Shown piece after piece: positions 1-5,160 of a DNA stretch of 5,160 nt. The DNA lies in contig JANXVP010000381.1 in NCBI GenBank assembly GCA_025351615.1, forward strand, positions 1 through 5,160, in the 5' to 3' direction. This stretch comes from Ramlibacter sp. (GTDB taxonomy: Bacteria; Pseudomonadota; Gammaproteobacteria; Burkholderiales; Burkholderiaceae_C). Each line of letters starts with the position of its first letter. Position 1 is the first letter of the stretch. A program made the position numbers and the translations under genes. The notes below the pieces were generated by a model. The model was not told the DNA's origin, made no database searches, and was given only the letters and a program-made list of their open reading frames with translations.

Positions 1-1063
1 GTCCCGAATAGCTGAACATGCCGATCTGCGTCGTGATGAAGCCCATGTCTTCCTTGATGCCGGCCGCCTTGAGCTTCTCGACCAGCGCGATGCGCATCTG
101 CTTGATGCGAAGGCGCATGTCGCCCAGCTCTTTTTCCCACATGGCGCGCAGCTCGGGCGTGTTCAGGACCATGGCCACGACCGTGCCGCCGTGGATCGGC
201 GGATTGCTGTAGTTGGTCCGGATCACGATTTTCAGCTGCGACAGGACCCGGCCGGCCTCTTCCTTGTCCTGGCACAGCACGGAGAGGGCGCCGACCCGTT
301 CGCCGTACAGGCTGAAGCTTTTGGAAAACGACGTCGCGACAAAGAAGTTCTGCCCTGAGGCGACGAACTTGCCCACTGCCGCACCGTCTTCGGTGATGCC
401 GTAGCCGAAGCCCTGGTAAGCGAGGTCCAGGAACGGCACCAGCTTGCGCGCCTGCAAGGCTGCGACGACCTGGTCCCACTGCTCCTGGCTGATGTCGTAG
501 CCCGTCGGGTTGTGGCAGCAGGCATGGAGCACGACGATGGTTCCTTCGGCGGCTGCGTTGAGTGCGCCCAGCATTCCTTCGAAGTCGATTCCACGCTTCT
601 CGGCGCTGTAATACGGATAGGTTTCGACGGCGAACCCCGCCTGGGTGAACAGCGCCCGGTGGTTTTCCCAGCTCGGGTCACTGATGAGAACTGTTGCACC
701 GGGATTCATCCGCTTGAGAAAGTCGGCGCCGACCTTGAGCGCGCCGGTGCCGCCCAGCGCCTGGATGGTCGCCACGCGGCCGGTCTTGACAGCCTCGCTT
801 TCGGACCCAAATACCAGGTTCTTGACAGCCGAGTCATAGGCGGCGATGCCGTCGATAGGGAGGTAGCCGCGCGCCTTGGGCGACTCCATCATCTGCCGCT
901 CGGCCTCCTGGACGCACTGCAACAACGGCAGCTTGCCGTCGTCGTCGTAGTACACCCCCACGCCCAGGTTGACTTTGTGCGGGTTGGCATCGGCGTTGAA
1001 CTGCTCGTTGAGGCCCAGGATGGGGTCGCGCGGCGCCATTTCGACGGCGGTGAACAAAGACAT
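1..1063 (-). CDS. tyrB: Aromatic/aspartate aminotransferase (class I, PLP-dependent), 3' end cut by window
   Basis: This is a cytosolic PLP enzyme that moves the amino group between aspartate or aromatic amino acids and 2-oxoglutarate, the last step of tyrosine and phenylalanine synthesis. About 354 codons are present; E. coli TyrB and AspC have just under 400, so roughly 40 C-terminal residues are missing. Visible family landmarks are the substrate-side motif GYLPIDG (Tyr67), the GGTGALK glycine loop (~104-110), Trp132 in DPSWENH, CCHNPTG with Asn185, DLAYQGF with Asp213 and Tyr216, the PLP-binding lysine Lys248 in SFSKSFSLYGERVG with Arg256, and NYSNPP. Stretches such as the GGTGALKVGADFLKR block and VPFLDLAYQGFG are closer to E. 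coli TyrB than AspC as I remember them, hence the symbol; substrate preference cannot be proven and aspC is possible. The start is the ATG at 1063-1061, preceded at 5 nt by AAGGA (complement of 1069-1073). It is divergent from uvrB. Confidence 0.93.
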   Translation of the reverse strand, partial: MSLFTAVEMAPRDPILGLNEQFNADANPHKVNLGVGVYYDDDGKLPLLQCVQEAERQMMESPKARGYLPIDGIAAYDSAVKNLVFGSESEAVKTGRVATIQALGGTGALKVGADFLKRMNPGATVLISDPSWENHRALFTQAGFAVETYPYYSAEKRGIDFEGMLGALNAAAEGTIVVLHACCHNPTGYDISQEQWDQVVAALQARKLVPFLDLAYQGFGYGITEDGAAVGKFVASGQNFFVATSFSKSFSLYGERVGALSVLCQDKEEAGRVLSQLKIVIRTNYSNPPIHGGTVVAMVLNTPELRAMWEKELGDMRLRIKQMRIALVEKLKAAGIKEDMGFITTQIGMFSYSG

Positions 1064-1163
1064 GGCATTCCTTCTGGGGTGGTCGCAAGCGAAGAGTCCG
1101 GCGCTGTTGTACTCTGTCCGGTTGGCCCAATTTTAACTGTCCTCCCCTCACACCCGATTGCCC
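1064..1163. promoter_or_regulatory. Divergent tyrB/uvrB intergenic promoter region
   Basis: These 100 bp separate two divergently transcribed start codons, so both promoters should lie here or just inside the genes. The only AT-rich patch is 1129-1138. Read on the minus strand it contains TAAAAT (1135-1130), a 5/6 match to a sigma-70 -10 box for tyrB, but no good -35 sits 16-18 bp upstream. Read on the plus strand it contains TTTAAC (1132-1137), a 4/6 match for uvrB, with TTGTAC (1107-1112) 19 bp upstream as a poor -35. If both are real, the two promoters overlap back to back. The region is assigned mainly by gene layout; the individual boxes are weak. Confidence 0.4.
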
Positions 1164-3266
1164 ATGTCCGATCTCTCCGAAGTGATTCAAGAACCGCAAA
1201 AAGGCGAGTTCATCAGCTTCCCCGATTCTCCTTTCGAGCTGTTCATGCCCTATCCGCCGGCGGGCGACCAGCCCAAGGCGATCGAGCAGCTGGTCGAAGG
1301 TGTCCGAGACGGCGAGGTGTTCCAGACCTTGCTGGGCGTGACCGGCTCCGGCAAGACCTTCACGATGGCGAACGTGATCGCCCGGCTGGGCCGGCCGGCC
1401 ATCGTCTTCGCACCCAACAAGACGCTTGCGGCCCAGCTTTACAGCGAATTCCGCGAATTCTTTCCGAACAACGCGGTCGAGTATTTCGTCAGCTATTACG
1501 ACTATTACCAGCCGGAAGCCTACGTTCCCCAGCGTGACCTCTTCATCGAGAAGGACAGCTCGATCAACGAGCACATCGAACAGATGCGCTTGTCGGCCAC
1601 CAAGAGCGTTCTCGAGCGGCGCGACACCATCATCGTGGCCACGGTGAGCGCGATCTACGGCATCGGTGCCCCGGAGGACTACACCCAGATGCGGTTCATC
1701 ACCCGCGTCGGCGACAAGATCGGCCAGCGCGACATCATCTCGCGGCTGATCCGCATGCAGTACAACCGCAATGAGCAGGATTTTTCACGCGGCACTTTCC
1801 GCGTGCGCGGCGACACCATCGACATCTTCCCGGCCGAACACAGCGAACTCGCGATCCGGGTCGAGCTGTTCGACGATGAGATCGAATCGCTGCAGCTGTT
1901 CGACCCGCTGACCGGCCGCGTGCGCCAGAAAGTGCCGCGCTTCACCGTCTATCCGTCGAGCCACTACGTGACGCCGCGCGAGAAGGTGGTGTCGGCGGTC
2001 GAGAGCATCAAGATCGAGCTGGCGCAACGGCTGGCCGAATTCGTCGGCCAGGGCAAGCTGGTGGAGGCGCAGCGGCTCGAGCAACGGACCCGCTTCGACC
2101 TCGAGATGCTCAGCGAGATCGGCCACTGCAAGGGCATTGAAAACTACACCCGCCACCTGTCCGGAGCGCCACCCGGAGCGCCGCCTTCGACGCTGACCGA
2201 CTACATGCCCAAGGACGCACTGATGTTCCTGGACGAAAGCCACCAGATGATCGGCCAGCTCAGCGCGATGTACAGCGGCGACCGGTCCCGCAAGACGACG
2301 CTGGTCGACTACGGCTTCCGGCTGCCGTCGGCGCTGGACAACCGGCCGCTGAAGTTCGAGGAGTTCGAAACCCGGATGCGCCAGGTGATCTTCGTGTCGG
2401 CCACACCCGCTGCCTACGAGAACGAGCATGCCGGGCAGGTCGTCGAGCAGCTGGTGCGGCCCACCGGTCTGATCGACCCCCAGGTCGAAGTGCGTCCGGC
2501 CACGCATCAGGTCGACGATGTGCTGCAGGAAATCAGGATTCGCGCGGAAAAAAACGAGCGGGTGCTGATCACGACGCTGACCAAGCGGATGGCCGAGCAA
2601 TTGACCGATTACCTCGCGGACAACGGCGCCAGGGTGCGCTATCTGCACAGCGACATCGACACGGTGGAGCGGGTGGAGATTTTGCGCGACCTGCGGCTGG
2701 GCACTTTCGACGTGCTGGTCGGGATCAACCTGCTGCGTGAAGGCCTGGACATTCCCGAGGTGTCGCTGGTCGCGATCCTGGACGCAGACAAGGAAGGGTT
2801 CCTGCGGGCCGAGCGGTCTCTGATCCAGACCATTGGCCGCGCCGCGCGCAACATCAATGGCCGCGCCATCCTCTACGCCGACCGGATGACCGAATCGATG
2901 AAGAAGGCGATCGGCGAAACCGACCGGCGCCGCGTCAAGCAGATCGCGCACAACGAGCTGCATGGCATCACGCCGCGCAGCATCGTCAAGAAGGTCCGGG
3001 ACCTGATCGACGGCGTCTACAGCGAAAAGACCAGCAAGGAAATGGAAAAGCAGGAACTGCAGCGGGCCATGACCCAGGACATGTCGGAGAAGGACGTCGC
3101 CAGGGAGATCAAGCGGCTGGAAAAGCTGATGCTCGAACATGCCCGGAACCTGGAATTCGAAAAAGCCGCACGGGTCCGGGATCAGCTGGCGATCCTGAAG
3201 GAGCAGGCTTTCGGCGCGGTGGTTCACGACAACGTGGTCCCGATCCAGGCTGGGCAGCGAAATTAG
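1164..3266 (+). CDS. uvrB: UvrABC excinuclease subunit B
   Basis: UvrB is the DNA-damage verification subunit of nucleotide excision repair in the cytoplasm. UvrA loads it at a lesion, it probes the strand using ATP, and it recruits UvrC for incision. The protein has 700 residues (E. coli 673). Landmarks in order are the Walker A motif GVTGSGKT (58-65, Lys64), the tyrosine-rich beta-hairpin that inserts at the lesion (about 107-122), the Walker B box DESH (357-360), SATP, helicase motifs including [10 protein letters not shown], motif [11 protein letters not shown] (555-563), and a C-terminal UVR domain (about 645-681) that contacts UvrC. All key residues are intact. ATG 1164 is preferred because FELF...GDQP (24-37) aligns with the E. 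coli N-terminus, leaving a ~20-residue extension of the kind I recall from betaproteobacterial UvrB. An in-frame TTG at 1158 would add two residues. No convincing Shine-Dalgarno sequence precedes ATG 1164, and I see no LexA box. Confidence 0.98.
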   Translation: MSDLSEVIQEPQKGEFISFPDSPFELFMPYPPAGDQPKAIEQLVEGVRDGEVFQTLLGVTGSGKTFTMANVIARLGRPAIVFAPNKTLAAQLYSEFREFFPNNAVEYFVSYYDYYQPEAYVPQRDLFIEKDSSINEHIEQMRLSATKSVLERRDTIIVATVSAIYGIGAPEDYTQMRFITRVGDKIGQRDIISRLIRMQYNRNEQDFSRGTFRVRGDTIDIFPAEHSELAIRVELFDDEIESLQLFDPLTGRVRQKVPRFTVYPSSHYVTPREKVVSAVESIKIELAQRLAEFVGQGKLVEAQRLEQRTRFDLEMLSEIGHCKGIENYTRHLSGAPPGAPPSTLTDYMPKDALMFLDESHQMIGQLSAMYSGDRSRKTTLVDYGFRLPSALDNRPLKFEEFETRMRQVIFVSATPAAYENEHAGQVVEQLVRPTGLIDPQVEVRPATHQVDDVLQEIRIRAEKNERVLITTLTKRMAEQLTDYLADNGARVRYLHSDIDTVERVEILRDLRLGTFDVLVGINLLREGLDIPEVSLVAILDADKEGFLRAERSLIQTIGRAARNINGRAILYADRMTESMKKAIGETDRRRVKQIAHNELHGITPRSIVKKVRDLIDGVYSEKTSKEMEKQELQRAMTQDMSEKDVAREIKRLEKLMLEHARNLEFEKAARVRDQLAILKEQAFGAVVHDNVVPIQAGQRN

Positions 3267-3280
3267 CTCTTGCCGCCACC

Positions 3281-3320
3281 ACGGCCGCCAGCCCAGGGTT
3301 AGCGGCACCTGATCGGCCGT
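3281..3320 (+). terminator. Inverted repeat after uvrB, possible weak terminator
   Basis: ACGGCCG at 3281-3287 is an exact reverse complement of CGGCCGT at 3314-3320, giving a 7-bp GC-rich stem starting 14 bp after the uvrB stop. The loop is long (26 nt), and only a short, interrupted T-run (GTTTGTG) follows. It therefore lacks the tight loop and U-tract of a strong intrinsic terminator. A competing pairing of TGCCGC (3271-3276) with GCGGCA (3302-3307) is also possible. It could be a weak terminator, an mRNA-stabilising stem, or chance in GC-rich DNA. Confidence 0.25.
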
Positions 3321-3324
3321 TTGT

Positions 3325-3336
3325 GACTGAGCAGTC
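3325..3336. promoter_or_regulatory. Short dyad upstream of the iscR promoter
   Basis: GACTG (3325-3329) and CAGTC (3332-3336) form a perfect inverted repeat with a 2-bp spacer, centred about 51 bp (roughly five helical turns) upstream of the centre of the IscR operator. The GAC...GTC halves resemble a type 1 IscR half-site pair, but they are 6 bp apart instead of 7, and the flanks (TTGT, TAAT) do not follow the consensus. A degenerate second IscR site or a site for another regulator is possible; chance is not excluded. Confidence 0.2.
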
Positions 3337-3368
3337 TAATTTCCCGAGCGCAACAGCGGGTCTTGCGC

Positions 3369-3374
3369 TATACT
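3369..3374 (+). promoter_or_regulatory. Candidate -10 box of the isc operon promoter
   Basis: TATACT matches the sigma-70 -10 consensus at 5 of 6 positions and overlaps the left end of the IscR operator, the geometry expected for repression by blocking polymerase. The matching -35 region (about 3346-3351) is poor, so the promoter may be weak or need an activator. A start near 3381 would give a leader of about 147 nt ahead of iscR. An alternative that uses TTGACC (3374-3379) as the -35 has no good -10 downstream. Confidence 0.4.
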
Positions 3375-3394
3375 TGACCTAAATAGTCAAGAAC
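3370..3394. promoter_or_regulatory. Type 1 IscR operator (autoregulatory site of the isc operon)
   Basis: The 25-bp element has a clear dyad: CTTGAC (3373-3378), a 7-bp AT-rich centre CTAAATA, and GTCAAG (3386-3391), with ATA on the left flank. This is the half-site spacing and sequence of the type 1 sites bound by [2Fe-2S]-loaded IscR in E. coli (core GAC-N7-GTC with YY/RR flanks). By my count about 21 of 25 positions agree with the consensus as I remember it; the differences are at 3379, 3380 and the right end. It lies 133 bp upstream of iscR, the gene for its expected ligand protein, and overlaps the candidate -10 box, so negative feedback on iscRS is the likely role. Confidence 0.82.
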
Positions 3395-3430
3395 AAACAA
3401 CAAAAGTCGGTCCGTGAAGTGGCCGATGGG

Positions 3431-3448
3431 GCCCGGCGAAAGCCGGGT
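3431..3448 (+). repeat. Perfect hairpin with GAAA tetraloop in the iscR leader
   Basis: CCCGGC (3432-3437), GAAA (3438-3441) and GCCGGG (3442-3447) form a 6-bp all-GC stem closed by a GNRA tetraloop, extended by a G-U pair (3431/3448). This is the most stable local structure in the leader. There is no T-run after it (GCGGGCGG follows), so it is not an intrinsic terminator. Confidence 0.7.
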
Positions 3449-3508
3449 GCGGGCGGAGACGGGTACCCCGAGGCAGTTGCCAGAAGGGTAATTTCAACGA
3501 AGCCGGGT
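3440..3508 (+). repeat. 9-bp direct repeat in the iscR leader (copies 3440-3448 and 3500-3508)
   Basis: AAGCCGGGT occurs at 3440-3448, as the right arm of the tetraloop hairpin, and again at 3500-3508, eight bases before the iscR Shine-Dalgarno sequence. Because the left arm (3431-3437) is complementary to both copies, it can pair locally or with the downstream copy across a 64-nt loop. The copies are exact over nine bases; a functional role is inference. Confidence 0.6.
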
Positions 3509-3527
3509 TTGTATCAAGGAGCTTTCG

Positions 3528-4064
3528 ATGCGTCTCACAACCAAAGGCCGCTTTGCGGTCACTGCCATGATCGACCTGGCCCTGCGCCAGAACAATGGTC
3601 CTGTCACGCTGGCGGCGATCAGCCAGCGGCAGCAGATTTCGCTGTCTTATCTTGAGCAGCTGTTCGGCAAGTTGCGCCGGCACGAGCTGGTGGAATCCAC
3701 CCGGGGGCCGGGCGGCGGGTACACGCTGGGGCGTAAGGCAGCCGATATCACCGTGGCCGACATTATTGTGTCGGTGGACGAGCCGATCGATGCTACCCAG
3801 TGCGCAGGCAAGGAAAACTGCGGCGATGAAGGCGGCCGTTGCATGACCCACGAGCTGTGGGCGGCGCTGAACCAGCGGATGGTCGAATTCCTGGACTCCG
3901 TCAGCCTGCAGAAACTGGTCGAGGAGCAGTTGGCCAAGGGCGTGCAGATCGAGGACAAGCCGGCCATCAAGCGGGCGATTTCGAGCCAGCCCGTGGTCAA
4001 GCCGATCCGGATCAGCGGTCCGAATTCGGTGTTTGCACTTGGCAACTCGTTTGCCAAGTCGTGA
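3528..4064 (+). CDS. iscR: Fe-S cluster-sensing transcriptional regulator IscR (Rrf2 family)
   Basis: IscR binds a [2Fe-2S] cluster and, when loaded, represses the isc operon at type 1 sites; the apo form acts at type 2 sites. The 178-residue protein opens with MRLTTKGRFAVTAM, typical of IscR. The winged helix includes the recognition segment SLSYLEQLF (38-46, with Glu43) and the wing RGPGGGY (59-65, with Arg59). Cluster ligands are Cys92, Cys98, Cys105 and His108. The last two sit one residue further on than in E. coli (Cys104, His107), because the second gap is 6 residues rather than 5. The protein is about 16 residues longer than E. coli IscR, with a tail ending PNSVFALGNSFAKS. ATG 3528 is supported by AAGGAG six bases upstream and by the conserved N-terminus. 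It follows its own operator and precedes iscS by 47 bp, with no terminator between them, so the two are probably co-transcribed. Confidence 0.97.
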   Translation: MRLTTKGRFAVTAMIDLALRQNNGPVTLAAISQRQQISLSYLEQLFGKLRRHELVESTRGPGGGYTLGRKAADITVADIIVSVDEPIDATQCAGKENCGDEGGRCMTHELWAALNQRMVEFLDSVSLQKLVEEQLAKGVQIEDKPAIKRAISSQPVVKPIRISGPNSVFALGNSFAKS

Positions 4065-4111
4065 TGCTGCAATTCATTTCGTACCAGTCCTGAAAACGTT
4101 AAGAGCCAGCC

Positions 4112-5160
4112 ATGGACATGACCCCGCATTTCCCGATTTACCTTGACTACAGCTCCACCACGCCGGTCGATCCTCGCGTTGTGGACGCGATGATTCCCTG
4201 GTTGCGCGAGCACTTCGGCAATCCCGCGTCACGCAGCCACGCCTGGGGCTGGGAAGCGGAAGCGGCGGTCGAAAAGGCTCGCGGCGAAGTGGCGGACCTG
4301 GTTGGTGCCGACCCGCGCGAGATCGTGTGGACCTCGGGCGCGACCGAGTCGATCAACCTCGCATTGAAAGGCGCCGCACATTTTTACCAGACGCGCGGCA
4401 AGCATCTCATCACGGTGAAAACCGAGCACAAGGCGGTGTTGGACACAATGCGCGAGCTGGAGCGGCAGGGCTTCGAAGTGACCTACCTCGACGTGCAGGA
4501 AGACGGCATCCTGGACCTGGAAGCGCTGAAAGCGTCGATCCGGCCGGACACGATCCTGATCAGCGTCATGCTTGTCAATAACGAGATCGGCGTCATCCAG
4601 GACATCCCGGCCATCGGCGCGATGTGCCGCGAGAAGGGCATTATCTTTCACGTGGATGCGGCGCAGGCGACGGGCAAGGTGGACATCGATCTCAAGTCCC
4701 TGCCGGTCGACCTGATGAGCCTGGCTTCGCACAAGACCTACGGCCCCAAGGGCATCGGCGCCCTGTACGTGCGCCGCAAGCCGCGCGTCCGGCTGGAAGC
4801 GCAGATGCACGGCGGCGGCCACGAGCGCGGCATGCGGTCGGGAACTTTGCCGACGCATCAGATCGTCGGCATGGGCGAGGCTTTCCGCATCGCCAAGGTG
4901 GAGATGGCGCAGGACAATGCCAAGGCTCTGGCGCTGCACCGGCGCTTGATGGACGGACTGAAGGATGTGGAGCAGGTATTCCTCAACGGCCACGCGGAGA
5001 AGCGCGTGCCGCACAATCTGAACATGAGCTTCAACTTCGTCGAAGGCGAGTCGCTGATCATGGGCATCAAGGGGCTGGCGGTGTCGAGCGGTTCAGCTTG
5101 TACGTCCGCCAGCCTGGAGCCGAGCTATGTGTTGCGTGCCCTGGGCCGTAGCGACGAGCT
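4112..5160 (+). CDS. iscS: Cysteine desulfurase IscS, 3' end cut by window
   Basis: IscS is a PLP enzyme that converts cysteine to alanine and passes the sulfur as a persulfide to the scaffold IscU and to other acceptors such as tRNA-thiolation proteins. The window holds 349 codons plus two bases; E. coli IscS has 404, so about 55 residues are missing. Visible landmarks are [10 protein letters not shown] (11-20), FGNPASRSH, His106 in KTEHKAVLD, Asp182 and Gln185 around the PLP ring (HVDAAQ), the Schiff-base Lys208 in SHKTYGPKG, the [12 protein letters not shown] phosphate-site block, and the active-site loop [14 protein letters not shown] with the persulfide cysteine Cys330. The loop marks the group I, IscS-type enzyme rather than SufS. 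ATG 4112 follows AAGAG (4101-4105) by 6 nt; an in-frame ATG at 4118 is spaced less well. Relative to E. coli the N-terminus is longer by a few residues. iscU and the other isc genes would be expected beyond the right edge. Confidence 0.98.
   Translation, partial: MDMTPHFPIYLDYSSTTPVDPRVVDAMIPWLREHFGNPASRSHAWGWEAEAAVEKARGEVADLVGADPREIVWTSGATESINLALKGAAHFYQTRGKHLITVKTEHKAVLDTMRELERQGFEVTYLDVQEDGILDLEALKASIRPDTILISVMLVNNEIGVIQDIPAIGAMCREKGIIFHVDAAQATGKVDIDLKSLPVDLMSLASHKTYGPKGIGALYVRRKPRVRLEAQMHGGGHERGMRSGTLPTHQIVGMGEAFRIAKVEMAQDNAKALALHRRLMDGLKDVEQVFLNGHAEKRVPHNLNMSFNFVEGESLIMGIKGLAVSSGSACTSASLEPSYVLRALGRSDE

Larger units (their letters stand above)
3395..3527 (+). promoter_or_regulatory. Long structured 5' leader of iscR, possible RNA regulatory element
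   Basis: This stretch has no gene of its own but is rich in potential RNA structure. Candidate stems in order are: 3407-3412 with 3421-3426 (6 pairs, one G-U, 8-nt loop); 3431-3437 with 3442-3448 (7 pairs, GAAA tetraloop); 3460-3463 with 3467-3470 (4 pairs, 3-nt loop); and GGC 3472-3474 with GCC 3479-3481. A second copy of the 3440-3448 sequence lies at 3500-3508, just upstream of the ribosome binding site AAGGAG (3516-3521), which is 6 nt from ATG 3528. The first part (3391-3405) is A-rich and probably unpaired. I do not recognise the arrangement as a known riboswitch. It may be a cis-regulatory RNA, an mRNA stability element, or simply a GC-rich untranslated leader. Confidence 0.45.

Noticed and set aside
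1137..1154. CTGT followed by ACAC as a possible LexA box
   Set aside because: The second half does not match ACAG at the required 8-bp spacing, so it is not an SOS box of the known type. CTGT at 1104 fails as well.
1158..1160. TTG as the uvrB start
   Set aside because: It would add only two residues. ATG 1164 is a stronger start codon and neither has a better ribosome binding site.
512..1537. Plus-strand open frame (341 codons) spanning the aminotransferase, the spacer and early uvrB
   Set aside because: It crosses two well-supported genes and the divergent promoter region in the wrong frame; no family resemblance is seen.
2161..2184. Tandem 12-bp imperfect repeat inside uvrB encoding GAPPGAPP
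   Set aside because: The equivalent E. coli segment (SGRGPGEPPPTL) has the same length, so there is no insertion; the repeat reflects a Gly/Pro-rich loop with biased codons.
1785..3308. Long open frame on the minus strand (507 codons) opposite uvrB
   Set aside because: It is antisense to an unambiguous uvrB with all motifs, and its product shows no recognisable motifs and a GC-driven residue mix. It is the usual shadow frame in GC-rich DNA.
3461..3468. Self-complementary GGGTACCC in the iscR leader as a protein-binding palindrome
   Set aside because: An 8-bp palindrome is easily expected by chance in GC-rich DNA, and nothing around it supports an operator; it is treated only as part of a possible stem.
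4065..4111. Possible promoter or terminator between iscR and iscS
   Set aside because: The 47 bp contain no convincing stem-loop with a T-run and no paired -35/-10 boxes, which fits simple co-transcription.
4229..5014. Minus-strand open frame (261 codons) opposite iscS
   Set aside because: It lies wholly antisense to conserved iscS sequence and has a His/Arg/Ala/Asp-rich composition typical of reverse frames of GC-rich genes.
1..5160. Mobile elements, CRISPR arrays, tRNA/rRNA genes or a defence system
   Set aside because: No transposase or integrase motifs, spaced direct repeats, tRNA-like cloverleaf or rRNA signature were seen; all substantial stretches are explained by four housekeeping genes.

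Overview
The window looks like ordinary chromosomal core sequence from a GC-rich betaproteobacterium, most likely of the order Burkholderiales. That placement is inferred from the gene order, the protein sequences and the strong GC bias at third codon positions. I see no insertion sequence, CRISPR array, tRNA, rRNA, phage gene or integration scar.

Layout: (1) From base 1 to 1063, on the minus strand, lies the N-terminal ~354 codons of a class I aspartate/aromatic amino acid aminotransferase (tyrB-like); its C-terminus is off the left edge. (2) A compact 100-bp divergent spacer (1064-1163) must hold the start signals for both this gene and uvrB. (3) A complete uvrB (1164-3266, plus strand) encodes the 700-residue damage-recognition subunit of the UvrABC excinuclease. 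(4) A 261-bp non-coding gap (3267-3527) holds a weak terminator-like inverted repeat, a good match to a type 1 IscR operator overlapping a likely -10 box, and a long, hairpin-rich leader. (5) A complete iscR (3528-4064) encodes the Fe-S-sensing Rrf2-family regulator. (6) iscS (4112 to the right edge, partial) encodes the cysteine desulfurase that starts the housekeeping ISC iron-sulfur assembly operon.

How the genes work together: iscR and iscS form the start of an isc operon. The operator upstream of iscR fits the known loop in which [2Fe-2S]-IscR represses its own operon when cluster supply is adequate. IscS supplies sulfur from cysteine for that cluster building. uvrB and tyrB are unrelated housekeeping genes that share a divergent promoter region. 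UvrB itself carries no cluster, so its position next to isc does not imply a functional link.

The least explained part is the iscR leader. It can fold into several consecutive hairpins, including a 7-bp GNRA tetraloop hairpin. One arm of that hairpin is duplicated just upstream of the iscR ribosome binding site, which allows two mutually exclusive pairings. I do not recognise it as a known riboswitch class, and it is my main candidate for something undescribed. The rest of the window is conventional.
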